A DNA stretch of 22,244 bases, taken from contig CAVHYP010000041.1 of assembly GCA_963640465.1 (NCBI GenBank), positions 1 to 22,244 on the forward strand, read 5' to 3'. This document shows, in pieces, positions 7,755 to 15,570 of this stretch. This stretch comes from Colivivens sp963640465. Lineage in GTDB: Bacteria > Bacteroidota > Bacteroidia > Bacteroidales > Bacteroidaceae. The notes beneath the pieces are model-generated. The model was not told where the DNA came from and did no database searches. It saw nothing but the letters and a program-made list of their open reading frames with translations. The translations under genes and the position numbers were made by a program. How positions within the stretch are numbered: the first letter of the stretch is position 1; each line of letters opens with the position of its first letter.

Positions 7755-8765
7755 CTACAGAATGTGCAGGGTGTGCGTATAGTGCATTATCGTGTGTCCA
7801 AACACGTCTTTAGGAGCGACACTAACGGATTCGTCGATTGGCAGGAGCGGTGCTTTGGTGCCGTTGCCTATATTCATGAGTCCCTGCTCCACATATGCTT
7901 CGTCCCATAGTCCTGCATCGATAAACTGCTGGTGAACGCAAACGCCGCCCTCCACGAGCAATGACTGGATGCCCCGTTCGTGCAGCTCTTTCACCACTTC
8001 GCTGATGTTTCCGCCCAAAACCAGGATTTCACCGTTGTCTACACAACCATCAAAACTCCCGAATGTATCCTTACTATGGGTAAGCAATATCCGTTTGGGA
8101 TTGGGACCATACCAATGACGTGTAGTTAGAGCAGGATGGTCGCAATCGAGCGTATGTCTGCCCACGAGAATCGCCTGGTTCTCCGCCCTCAGTTTGTGTG
8201 AATGCAGCTTACTGAACTCGTCTGATATTGCAATGGGGTGTTGCTTGCCATCAGCGTCAGTTTTTCCGATGAAACCATCGGCTGTCTGTGCCCATTTCAA
8301 TGTAATGTACGGGCGTTGCAACCGATGGAATGTCATGAACACCTTGTTGAGCTCCTTGCATTCCGACTCGCACACACCGACCTTCACCTCTATCCCTGCA
8401 TCCCGCAGTTTCTGCACTCCGCGTCCGTGCACCTTGGCAAAGGGGTCCATGCATCCGACGACTACCCTTTTTACGCCCTTGCGTATGATGAGGTCAGCAC
8501 ACGGAGGGGTTTTCCCATAGTGGCTGCATGGTTCAAGGCTCACATAGATGGTTGCCTCGGGAAGATACTTCTCGTCCTCGGGCTTTACTGAGGCGAACGC
8601 ATTCACCTCTGCATGTCCTTCTCCGCATCGCACATGATAGCCCTCACCAATGATACGCCCGTCGTGCACAATGACTGCTCCCACCATCGGATTGGGTCGG
8701 GCATTCTGCCTGCCGTTTCTGGCAAGCTGAATGCATCGGCGCATGTATGTTTCGTCTCCGTTCAT
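7755..8765 (-). CDS. ribD: Bifunctional riboflavin biosynthesis protein RibD (deaminase/reductase)
   Basis: A 336-residue fusion enzyme carrying out the second and third steps of the riboflavin pathway: deamination of the diaminopyrimidine product of GTP cyclohydrolase II, then reduction of its ribosyl side chain. The N-terminal deaminase domain (about 1-145) shows GHAEVNA with zinc ligand His51 and catalytic Glu53, and PCSHYGKTPPC with zinc ligands Cys80 and Cys89. The C-terminal reductase domain (about 152-336) starts RPYITLKWAQTADG and contains LLVEGG (269-274) for NADPH binding. No signal peptide, so cytoplasmic. The start lies 32 bp after the GH43 stop, implying co-transcription from the promoter at 9946-9976. 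No riboflavin-type riboswitch is visible upstream. Confidence 0.95.
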   Translation of the reverse strand: MNGDETYMRRCIQLARNGRQNARPNPMVGAVIVHDGRIIGEGYHVRCGEGHAEVNAFASVKPEDEKYLPEATIYVSLEPCSHYGKTPPCADLIIRKGVKRVVVGCMDPFAKVHGRGVQKLRDAGIEVKVGVCESECKELNKVFMTFHRLQRPYITLKWAQTADGFIGKTDADGKQHPIAISDEFSKLHSHKLRAENQAILVGRHTLDCDHPALTTRHWYGPNPKRILLTHSKDTFGSFDGCVDNGEILVLGGNISEVVKELHERGIQSLLVEGGVCVHQQFIDAGLWDEAYVEQGLMNIGNGTKAPLLPIDESVSVAPKDVFGHTIMHYTHTLHIL

Positions 8766-8797
8766 TTCGTCAAACTATTCCGTTGAATTCAATAGGT

Positions 8798-9895
8798 TTA
8801 TTTTGTTCCGAAAGCCTTCTCAAGGGTTTTGAGCTCTTTCTTCGTGATGGGCATGACTGTGCCGTGACGAGGAAAGAAGTCCTTGGTGAACGATTCGGGT
8901 TTCTCGGTGAAATGGAAGAGGTTGTTGGTCCGTTGGAACTCGTATCTTCCGCTTCCGTATAGGTCGTACATCAGTATGTATTCAGTCTTTCCGCTCTTGC
9001 AGTCCTTTGGATTGAGCTTGAACACTCCCGAACCTTCGACTCCCGTCTTGGTGTCCCGATAGGCATCCACAAACAGCCCGTCTTCATGCCATGGACCATT
9101 CAAAGAGTTGGATGTGGCTTGGGCAATTCCATTCTTGTACTCCCTGCCTTTGGCGTCTTTCACGTTTCCCTTGAAGAAGAAATGGAGCAGTCCGTTTTCA
9201 TCGGGGATTATGTCGCCGTCGATTGCACCGTATGTGGGACTCCACATCAACTGTGGCTCACTCTCGAATCCGGTGAAATCTTTATTTGCATAGGCACAGT
9301 AGAAGTCAAGCGTGGAACGCTTCGGATTAATCGAATCTGCTTCCTGCGCCCCCTTATAGTGTATGGTGAAGTAAACAAGGTACTTGTCTGCCTGAGGGTC
9401 ATATACAGTCTGTGGTGCCCATACCCACTTCACGTTACTGAATTTGTCAGGGTATTGTTTGGTGAAATCGATGGCAGAGTGTGTCCAGTGGACGAGGTCA
9501 TCGGAATGCAACAGAACGAGTCCAGGATTGAATCCCCATCCGTCCTTCAGCGTATGCATGTCGGTAGCCACGATATAGTAGCCGTCGTTGTGTGCTCCTC
9601 TCAATATATGCGGGTCTCTGATGCCTCCGGTGTTGGAAATTTCTGCACTGCTGAGAACCGGTTGGTTGCCGTTGAGCGCATGCCAGTTGACGGCATCCTC
9701 ACTGACTGCAAAGCGAAGCGCTTCCTGGTTCTTGCCGTGCCCTTCGAAATAGGTGAAAAGATACGCGCTTGGTTTTGATACGGTCGGTATGATCTTGCAG
9801 TTGTCACTGTTCTTTGCTTTGGTTTGTGCCACAATCTGGTTTCCTGCAGTCGCCACCAACAGCAATCCCAATATAAACAATGCTTTTGTGTTCAT
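8798..9895 (-). CDS. Secreted glycoside hydrolase, GH43-like
   Basis: A 365-residue protein with a signal peptide (about 1-24, ending IVAQ) and a five-bladed-propeller glycosidase pattern of the GH43/GH117 (clan GH-F-like) type. Three candidate catalytic carboxylates fit: Asp94 in GIRDPHILRG (base), Asp226 in AIDGDII (pKa modulator) and Glu287 in GVEGSGVF (acid). Other propeller signatures are SEDAVNWHAL, HSDDLVHWTHS and WVWAPQTVYD. GH43 enzymes usually remove arabinofuranosyl, xylosyl or galactofuranosyl units from plant or microbial glycans; I cannot choose the substrate. The mature N-terminus has no lipobox, so it is probably periplasmic or exported. No SusC/D transporter genes are nearby, so it is not within a recognisable polysaccharide-utilisation locus in this window. 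Confidence 0.82.
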   Translation of the reverse strand: MNTKALFILGLLLVATAGNQIVAQTKAKNSDNCKIIPTVSKPSAYLFTYFEGHGKNQEALRFAVSEDAVNWHALNGNQPVLSSAEISNTGGIRDPHILRGAHNDGYYIVATDMHTLKDGWGFNPGLVLLHSDDLVHWTHSAIDFTKQYPDKFSNVKWVWAPQTVYDPQADKYLVYFTIHYKGAQEADSINPKRSTLDFYCAYANKDFTGFESEPQLMWSPTYGAIDGDIIPDENGLLHFFFKGNVKDAKGREYKNGIAQATSNSLNGPWHEDGLFVDAYRDTKTGVEGSGVFKLNPKDCKSGKTEYILMYDLYGSGRYEFQRTNNLFHFTEKPESFTKDFFPRHGTVMPITKKELKTLEKAFGTK

Positions 9896-9945
9896 GTAAA
9901 TGTTCTTTTAGTTGATTGGGTTCTATGTTTAGTTCGTTTGAGTTG

Positions 9946-9976
9946 CAAATTTACTCAGAATAATTGAATCGGCAAA
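9946..9976 (-). promoter_or_regulatory. Promoter of the GH43-ribD operon
   Basis: On the minus strand a -33 TTTG (complement of 9973-9976) is followed after 19 bp by TAAATTTG (9946-9953), a full match to the Bacteroidota primary-sigma consensus. A start site near 9939 would give a leader of about 45 nt before the GH43 start codon. Confidence 0.75.
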
Positions 9977-9997
9977 ATCATTGGTCTATAAACAACA

Positions 9998-10019
9998 AAC
10001 CCAGGGCGTACCCTGGGTT
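9998..10019 (-). terminator. Terminator downstream of korB
   Basis: A perfect 9-bp inverted repeat, AACCCAGGG and CCCTGGGTT around the loop CGTA. On the minus strand it is followed by a T-rich run (TGTTGTTTAT). It is 134 bp past the korB stop and just upstream of the GH43 promoter, so it should insulate the two units. Confidence 0.75.
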
Positions 10020-10068
10020 CATTATGTGTTTTTTCAGAGAAGTAGTACCAACTTTTGATATGGGTGGC

Positions 10069-10134
10069 GCTGACTTTCAATGATGGCAGCGCTGACTTCC
10101 AAAGCAGGCTGTACTGACTCTCAAAGCAGGCAAA
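10069..10134. repeat. 22-bp tandem repeat, three units, downstream of korB
   Basis: Three contiguous units of 22 bp start at 10069, 10091 and 10113. The shared core is CTGACTYYCAA followed by a GCAGG-like segment. It begins 18 bp after the korB stop codon and lies between the stop and the terminator, so it should be part of the korB 3' untranslated region. Sequence is unrelated to the array at 7621, but the period is the same. Confidence 0.75.
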
Positions 10135-10152
10135 GCTTCTCTTTTCTGATGC

Positions 10153-11157
10153 TTATTTCACTTCCCAAATATCGTTGGTTTCGAGCAGTTCGGCAAAGTT
10201 GTGGTATTTCTTTGCTGCCTTCACCTCTTCAATCTGCTTGCTTACACAGTCGTCGTATGTTGGAGCTTCCACATCACGAATCACGCCAAGTGCTACAGGG
10301 AAACCGTCGTTGTTGCCCATGAGCGCAAGTTTGAGCTGGAGTGTATTGTCCTCGCAATGTGCATCGTGCACAAGGATGTCGTCCATTGTGACTCCGTCCT
10401 TGCCAATCTCCACAATCTTCAGTCCGAAACCATCCTGCACCAGTCCGTATTCGTTGTTCTCGCCAAACACCAGCGGTTTGCCGTGCTCCACATAGATTGC
10501 GTTCTTTGCACGAGATTCTTTGGTGTACACTGAGTCGTGGGTTCCGTTGTTGAAGATGACACAGTTCTGAAGGATTTCACACACGCTTGCACCCTGATGG
10601 TTGTAGGCTGCCTTGAGAATTTCTACTGTGCCTGCTGCATCTGTAGCCACTGCACGTGCGAAGAAATGTCCGCGTGCGCCGAAGCAAAGCTCTGCTGGAC
10701 GGAATGGGTCTTCCACTGTACCGTAAGGACTTGACTTGCTCACGAATCCACGTGGACTCGTCGGGCTGTACTGTCCTTTGGTCAGACCATAGATACGGTT
10801 GTTGAGCAATATCATGTTCAGGTTGATGTTGCGGCGGTTGGCATGTATGAAATGGTTACCGCCAATGGCGAGACCGTCACCGTCGCCGCTCACCTGCCAT
10901 ACTGTGAGGTTGGGATTTGCCACCTTACATCCTGTAGCGATGGCAGCTGCACGTCCGTGGATGGTGTTCATGCCGTATGTTGCCATGTAGTGAGGCAGAC
11001 GGCTTGAGCAACCGATACCGGAGATGACAGCTATATCATTTGGTGCAACCCCAATCTCTGCCATTGCTTTGTGAAGCGATGCAAGGAAGAAGTGGTCACC
11101 ACATCCAGGACACCATCTTGGCTGTCCTTTCTTATAGTTTGCTGCTGTATATGCCAT
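10153..11157 (-). CDS. korB: 2-oxoacid:ferredoxin oxidoreductase, beta subunit
   Basis: A 334-residue thiamine-diphosphate-binding beta subunit. With KorA it oxidatively decarboxylates 2-oxoglutarate (or a related 2-oxoacid) to an acyl-CoA with reduction of ferredoxin. Visible signatures are RWCPGCGDH (Cys16 and Cys19, iron-sulfur ligands), SGIGCSSR (47-53, a third Cys at 50), GDGDGLAIGGNHF (91-103) and the following NN (119-120), the metal and diphosphate site, then IYGLTKGQYSPTSPRG. The start is supported by AAAGGA about 9 bp upstream. It begins 17 bp after the korA stop. 2-Oxoglutarate as the substrate is inferred from the two-subunit arrangement typical of Bacteroidota; pyruvate cannot be fully excluded. 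Confidence 0.94.
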   Translation of the reverse strand: MAYTAANYKKGQPRWCPGCGDHFFLASLHKAMAEIGVAPNDIAVISGIGCSSRLPHYMATYGMNTIHGRAAAIATGCKVANPNLTVWQVSGDGDGLAIGGNHFIHANRRNINLNMILLNNRIYGLTKGQYSPTSPRGFVSKSSPYGTVEDPFRPAELCFGARGHFFARAVATDAAGTVEILKAAYNHQGASVCEILQNCVIFNNGTHDSVYTKESRAKNAIYVEHGKPLVFGENNEYGLVQDGFGLKIVEIGKDGVTMDDILVHDAHCEDNTLQLKLALMGNNDGFPVALGVIRDVEAPTYDDCVSKQIEEVKAAKKYHNFAELLETNDIWEVK

Positions 11158-11174
11158 AATGATTGTCCTTTCTA

Positions 11175-13025
11175 TTATTTGTCAATGATTTTATTGAATG
11201 CATCCACGAGTTCTGCCACTACAAACGGCTGTCCCTTCACCTGATTGAACTGGTAAGGCACGAAGTTGTCCACCTTCATGCGGAGCCATCCTGCCAGTTG
11301 TCCCATGTTCTGTTCGGCAACAACCACCTTTTTGTATTTCTTCATTACCTCTGCAGTGTTGGCTGGCAGCGGATTGATGAACTTGAAGTGTGCGAGTGCA
11401 ACTTTTTTGCCTGCCTTGCGCATCTCGTCCATTGCTGCATGGAGATGACCGTAAGTGCCGCCGAATCCGACGATAAGCAGGTCGGCATCGTCTTTGTCGC
11501 CTGCCACATCGAGGTCGGGCACCTCTATATTGTTGATCTTCTCCTGACGCAGATGTGTCATGAGGTCGTGGTTCTCAGGATCAGTTGATATGGCACCGGT
11601 CTTGCTGTCTTTCTCCAGTCCTCCGAGGATATGTTCGAAGCCTTCGCGTCCTGGTACAGCCCAGTAGCGCACCTTTGTCTTCTCGTCGCGCATATATGGA
11701 GTCCATGTTCCCTTCATTTCTTCAGGCACGTATGGCGGATTGATGGCTGGATAATCAGCGAGGTTAGGCAACTTGAATGCACCTGAACCATTGGCTACGT
11801 AAGCATCAGTCATGAGGATGACTGGTGTCATGTGTTCCAGTGCCATCTTACATGCGGCATACGCTGCATCGAAGCAGTCGGTAGGACTTGTGGATGCAAT
11901 CACCGGCATCGGGCTTTCGCCGTTTCTTCCGAAGAGGCACTGCAGAAGGTCGGTCTGCTCTGACTTGGTAGGAAGACCGGTTGCTGGACCACCACGCTGC
12001 ACATCGATGACTACCAATGGAAGTTCCATGATGACTGCGAGGTTCATTGCTTCGCTCTTGAGGCATACGCCAGGACCTGATGTGGAAGTGGCTGCCAATG
12101 CTCCTGCAAAGGAAGCGCCTACGGCTGATGCACAACCGGCAATTTCATCCTCACACTGCACTGTAGTTACTCCCAGTGATTTGTGCTTTGACAACTCATG
12201 CAGGACATCTGTAGCAGGAGTGATAGGATATGAACCCAAATAGAGTTTCAGACCTGCTTTCTCTGCTGCTGCAATCAGTCCGTATGCAGTGGCTTTGTTT
12301 CCTGTGATGTCCATATATCGTCCTGGAGTCTTTTCCTTGGTCTCTATCCTATAGACGTTGGCTACTGAACTGTGTGTGTTGTGTCCATAGTCATAGCCTG
12401 CCTGAATCACCTTGATGTTTGCCTCGGCAACGCCTGGTTTCTTTGCAAACTTCTCCTTGAGGAAGTTGAATGCGATATCCAAGTCACGGTTGAACAACCA
12501 GCATACGAGTCCAAGTGCAAACATGTTGCGGCACTTGAGCATTGCCTTGGCATCCATTCCGGAGTCAGCAAGGCAATCTTTCACCATCTGAGTAATAGGA
12601 CAAGCGATGACTCTGTCGGGGTCGATGCCCATCTCTCCAAGATAGTCGCTGGTCTTGAATGCTGCCTTCTCAAGGTCGCGCTGACCGAATGCATCGGTGT
12701 CGATGATGATTGCGGCACCTGGCTTCGCATAGCGGTACTGGGTCTTCAGTGCTGCTGCATTCATTGCAACGAGCACATCGCACTTGTCGCCAGGGGTATA
12801 GACCTTTCCTGCACCGATGTGAACCTGGAAACCTGACACACCAGTGAGCGAGCCTTGCGGGGCACGGATATCTGCTGGATAATCAGGGAATGTGCTGATA
12901 CTATTGCCTACAGTGGCTGATACTGTAGAAAAGATGTTTCCGGCGAGTTGCATGCCATCGCCTGAATCGCCTGAGAATCGGACAACCACGCTATCCAATT
13001 CCTTTATTTCCAATTCGTCTGACAT
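11175..13025 (-). CDS. korA: 2-oxoacid:ferredoxin oxidoreductase, fused gamma-alpha subunit
   Basis: A 616-residue alpha subunit with the gamma domain fused at its N-terminus, the form found in KorA. The gamma part (about 1-190) shows VRFSGDSGDGMQLAGN and later DVLVAMNAAALKT. The alpha part starts near 241 with GNKATAYGLIAAAEKAG and contains SYPITPATDVLHELS (265-279), QCEDEIAGCASAVGASFAGA (290-309), TSGPGVCLKSEAMNLA (315-330) and QRGGPATGLPTKSEQTDLLQ (343-362), all conserved for CoA and thiamine-bound intermediate handling. No separate ferredoxin-like delta subunit lies nearby. Cytoplasmic; it supplies reduced ferredoxin and, in an incomplete TCA cycle, can run reductively. It has its own promoter. 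Confidence 0.94.
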   Translation of the reverse strand: MSDELEIKELDSVVVRFSGDSGDGMQLAGNIFSTVSATVGNSISTFPDYPADIRAPQGSLTGVSGFQVHIGAGKVYTPGDKCDVLVAMNAAALKTQYRYAKPGAAIIIDTDAFGQRDLEKAAFKTSDYLGEMGIDPDRVIACPITQMVKDCLADSGMDAKAMLKCRNMFALGLVCWLFNRDLDIAFNFLKEKFAKKPGVAEANIKVIQAGYDYGHNTHSSVANVYRIETKEKTPGRYMDITGNKATAYGLIAAAEKAGLKLYLGSYPITPATDVLHELSKHKSLGVTTVQCEDEIAGCASAVGASFAGALAATSTSGPGVCLKSEAMNLAVIMELPLVVIDVQRGGPATGLPTKSEQTDLLQCLFGRNGESPMPVIASTSPTDCFDAAYAACKMALEHMTPVILMTDAYVANGSGAFKLPNLADYPAINPPYVPEEMKGTWTPYMRDEKTKVRYWAVPGREGFEHILGGLEKDSKTGAISTDPENHDLMTHLRQEKINNIEVPDLDVAGDKDDADLLIVGFGGTYGHLHAAMDEMRKAGKKVALAHFKFINPLPANTAEVMKKYKKVVVAEQNMGQLAGWLRMKVDNFVPYQFNQVKGQPFVVAELVDAFNKIIDK

Positions 13026-13111
13026 AATAACTGAGTATAGTTCATTATAACTTTAGCACTTAATTGTAAAAGCCATTGCTGGCTCAATGCATATAATCTG
13101 CATATACATTG

Positions 13112-13143
13112 CAAAATTAGAAAAAGTTCATCTTATAGCCAAA
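13112..13143 (-). promoter_or_regulatory. Promoter of korAB
   Basis: Minus-strand TTTG (13140-13143) and TAATTTTG (13112-13119) are separated by 20 bp, a full match to the Bacteroidota -33/-7 consensus. A start near 13105 gives a leader of about 80 nt ahead of the korA start codon. Confidence 0.75.
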
Positions 13144-13437
13144 CAATTTTTGCAGGAAAAGAGAATAAGACGTTGAAAATTATCCCAAACTATTCATAAA
13201 ACAAAGTCGACTGCCATTGCTTTGCTCTTGTACAAGCCTCGAGATGCCCGATGATTTGGACTTAACAAATGAATAGGTCTTGCATCATGATTTCATCTGT
13301 CGACTGTTGTCAAAGGACATATTGACGAAAACAAGACATGCATCATTCCGTCGAATATTTCGAGCGTATGGCCCATTGCCAATCAAGCATATGGCTCGAG
13401 CAAGGTTGGCATTCGGGCAAACCTTATTGATAGAAAA
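13144..13437. other. Gene-free spacer upstream of korA
   Basis: About 290 bp with no reading frame that I would call a gene on either strand. One inverted repeat stands out: GCCC (13371-13374) with GGGC (13415-13418), and GCCAA (13378-13382) with TTGGC (13406-13410), enclosing a 23-nt loop. Its role is unknown. Confidence 0.45.
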
Positions 13438-13465
13438 AGGGCTTCAGCCGGAAGACTGAAGTCCT
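13433..13465 (-). terminator. Terminator of the sigma/anti-sigma unit
   Basis: A 10-bp stem (13438-13447 with 13456-13465, one G-T pair, loop CCGGAAGA) is followed on the minus strand by TTTTTCTATC. It is about 125 bp past the stop of the membrane protein at 13591-14094. Confidence 0.75.
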
Positions 13466-13590
13466 TATTCCAAAAGTATTTGTTTACTTTTAAGTTTGAG
13501 AGAATTGAAACTTCCCAGTTTCATCTATCATCTTAGGTTTTAGTTAAAGCATATAAAGAAATGATTGTTAATTGCTCTTTTATTTGCAGG

Positions 13591-14094
13591 CTACTCGCAG
13601 AAGGCATCGCCTTGTCTTATCACTGATGACTGGCGATTGAGTGAATCCGTCTTTGCCATCGCGTCCGACTTGTTCTTGTCGATTACCTTTATCTTTGCTG
13701 TGATGTCACCCTTCCGGATGTATGTGTCACCGGTGGTGGCAGCATCGCTTGCTGAGTTGGTCTGCATTGTCCTCTCGGAGATGTTGCCAATAGTGATGGC
13801 TACCGCTACCACTGCCGCTGCCTTGAGCAACGGGGCAATCCTCGTGGACAACTTGATTCTCTTTGCCTTGACAGATGTCTCGCTATCAATGATGTCCGCC
13901 ACGCGTGCGTCAAAGTCGTCGCTGAGACGTATCTCCTTCTCGACTGTCTCGTACTGAAACAGCGGAGTGTATTGCCTCATGTTTTCCGGGATATCAGGCT
14001 GGCTGAAGAATGAGCGGAGTATCTGCTCTTCCTCAAGCGTTGTCTGGCATTCCCAGTAGCGGTCCAACAATTGTTCTATATATCGATAATCCAT
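13591..14094 (-). CDS. Putative membrane anti-sigma-like protein paired with the ECF sigma factor
   Basis: A 167-residue protein of a type common in Bacteroidales beside ECF sigma genes; some database entries, as I recall, carry an unrelated oxidoreductase name, which the sequence does not support. The N-terminus opens MDYRYIEQLLDRYWECQTTL and has a helical, acidic region to about residue 80, suited to binding a sigma factor in the cytoplasm. One membrane span is predicted at about 87-104 (LLKAAAVVAVAITIG). The remaining 60 residues are polar and would face the periplasm. The gene starts 6 bp after the sigma stop codon, which implies coupled expression. Anti-sigma function is inferred from context and topology only; no zinc-binding HxxxCxxC motif is present. 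Confidence 0.65.
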   Translation of the reverse strand: MDYRYIEQLLDRYWECQTTLEEEQILRSFFSQPDIPENMRQYTPLFQYETVEKEIRLSDDFDARVADIIDSETSVKAKRIKLSTRIAPLLKAAAVVAVAITIGNISERTMQTNSASDAATTGDTYIRKGDITAKIKVIDKNKSDAMAKTDSLNRQSSVIRQGDAFCE

Positions 14095-14100
14095 CGTCTT

Positions 14101-14607
14101 CTAATTCTTGTCTTGTTTGAGAAACTTGCTTTTTATTGTCTGTCTGGCTCTGAAGATGTTGACTTTGACGTCTGCCACAGTGATATCCAATATGTCGGCG
14201 ATTTCCTGATAATTCTTTCCTTCCATATCGCGAAGCTGCACTGCTGCCCGCTGTTTCTCTGGGAGTGACTGAATAATCCTGCTGACTGACTCAAACTGTT
14301 GCTGTCTTATCAACTGGCTGTCCTGAGCCTGAGAGTTGTCCGGCTGGTCGTGTACCGTTTCATCGAGCGATATGTTCTGCCTCTCTTTCTTTTCTATTCT
14401 GTCGAGCGACAGGTTGCGGCAGATTTTCATTGTGAACGTCTCTATGTTCTGAATGTTCTGCCATTCGCCTCGCATGTTCCAGACTTTTATCAGTGTATCT
14501 TGAACAATGTCCTCTGCTTCTTCTTTGTTGAGAGTTATCCTCAGAGCAAGTCTGAACAACTTGTCTTTCAGTGGATATACATCGTTCTTGAAACTGATTT
14601 CTTTCAT
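14101..14607 (-). CDS. ECF-type RNA polymerase sigma-70 factor
   Basis: A 168-residue extracytoplasmic-function sigma factor. Region 2 is at about 15-75: LFRLALRITLNKEEAEDIVQ, then DTLIKVWNMRGEW and FTMKICRNLSLDRI. Region 4 is at about 110-162: SLPEKQRAAVQLRDMEGKNY, then QEIADILDITVADVKVNIFR with an ARQTIK end, the helix-turn-helix that reads the -35 element. Region 3 is absent, as expected. It is directly upstream of a one-span membrane protein likely to control it. The promoter at 14622-14647 has the typical ECF form, suggesting autoregulation. Target genes and signal are not visible. Confidence 0.93.
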   Translation of the reverse strand: MKEISFKNDVYPLKDKLFRLALRITLNKEEAEDIVQDTLIKVWNMRGEWQNIQNIETFTMKICRNLSLDRIEKKERQNISLDETVHDQPDNSQAQDSQLIRQQQFESVSRIIQSLPEKQRAAVQLRDMEGKNYQEIADILDITVADVKVNIFRARQTIKSKFLKQDKN

Positions 14608-14621
14608 CTCTCTATAACTAA

Positions 14622-14647
14622 GACGGACGAGCTGAGATAAAGTTACA
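14622..14647 (-). promoter_or_regulatory. ECF-type promoter, probably autoregulatory
   Basis: On the minus strand TGTAAC (14642-14647), a 16-bp spacer and CGTC (14622-14625) match the general ECF-sigma promoter pattern (AAC in -35, CGTC or similar in -10). It lies directly in front of the sigma gene. The predicted start site leaves a leader of fewer than ten bases, so the transcript could be nearly leaderless. Confidence 0.65.
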
Positions 14648-14718
14648 GCCCATACGAACTTTTTTTCTTATTTTCTTTTGCCGAGCAATTATTCCTCCGC
14701 TTTTCCCGGTTGATTATT

Positions 14719-14814
14719 CCTTAATATAATATAGTACTCGCACTCCCTCGTAATCTCCGGTCATTCCTTCGTAATCTTCGCTTATTCTTTCGCGAACTAC
14801 TCCTTTGTAATCTT
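14719..14814. repeat. Degenerate ~21-bp repeat overlapping the argB 3' end
   Basis: The word CGTAATCT (or TGTAATCT) preceded by CCT occurs around 14746, 14766 and 14803, with a degraded copy near 14787. The first steps are 21 bp apart. The copy nearest argB is the coding sequence for its last residues (Lys-Ile-Thr-Lys-Glu), so the array appears to have grown from, or into, the gene end. Confidence 0.45.
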
Positions 14815-15570
14815 GGTTCCGTGCAACCCGTCGATGGCGGATGCTTTGGTGATAATCACACTCTTCACACCTGCTTTTACCGCATCGACTGCATTCTTTA
14901 TCTTTGGTATCATACCGCCAGTGATTACCTTGTCGTTCACCAGTCGCTGGAAGTCGTCTTCATTGATGTGTGGAATTACACTGCTGTCGTCGTTTTCATC
15001 GGCAAGCACCCCATCTTTCTCGAAGCAGAACATGAGGGTCACATCATAGTAGGCAGTCATGGCTTTTGCCACTTCACCGGCAATGGTGTCGGCATTGGTG
15101 TTCAGCAGTTCTCCTTCTTTGTTGTGGGTGAGCGGCGCCATGATGGGCACCGCGCCTGCATCAATAAGCATGGAGAGTTGCTTTCCGTCAACTTTGTCCA
15201 CATCGCCCACGAAACCGAAATCTACTGGCTCCGGACTTCTCTTGTGTGACTGAATCACATTCATGTCAGCACCGGTAAGTCCCAGTGCATTGATATTGCG
15301 TGCCTGGAGTTTGGCAACGATATTCTTGTTCACCAATCCTCCATAGACCATGGTCACTACTTTCAGCATCTCGGCATCGGTCACGCGTCTGCCGTCCACC
15401 ATTTTTGTCTCTATCCCGAGTTGTGATGCCACCTTTGTGGCACTGCGTCCTCCTCCGTGTACTAGGAGTTTGTGGCCTTTTATAGCTGCGAAATCGTTGA
15501 GAAGCTGTTCCAGCGATTCTGGCTCCTCAACGATTTTGCCTCCGACTTTAACTATCGTCAGTTGTGTCAT
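14797..15570 (-). CDS. argB: N-acetylglutamate kinase family (acyl-glutamate kinase)
   Basis: A 257-residue amino-acid kinase that phosphorylates the gamma-carboxylate of N-acylated glutamate, the second step of arginine synthesis. Signatures: IVKVGGK (6-12, Lys8 contacts ATP), LLVHGGGRSATKVA (35-48), VDGRRVTDAEML (58-69), NTNADTIAGEVAKAM (157-171) and VITGGMIPKIKNAVDAV (215-231). Length is that of the short, arginine-insensitive form without an N-terminal extension. Some Bacteroidota use N-succinyl instead of N-acetyl intermediates, so the true substrate may be succinylglutamate; the sequence alone does not decide. The start codon overlaps the aroK stop (ATGA, 4 bp), so translation is coupled. 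Cytoplasmic. Confidence 0.93.
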   Translation of the reverse strand: MTQLTIVKVGGKIVEEPESLEQLLNDFAAIKGHKLLVHGGGRSATKVASQLGIETKMVDGRRVTDAEMLKVVTMVYGGLVNKNIVAKLQARNINALGLTGADMNVIQSHKRSPEPVDFGFVGDVDKVDGKQLSMLIDAGAVPIMAPLTHNKEGELLNTNADTIAGEVAKAMTAYYDVTLMFCFEKDGVLADENDDSSVIPHINEDDFQRLVNDKVITGGMIPKIKNAVDAVKAGVKSVIITKASAIDGLHGTKITKE

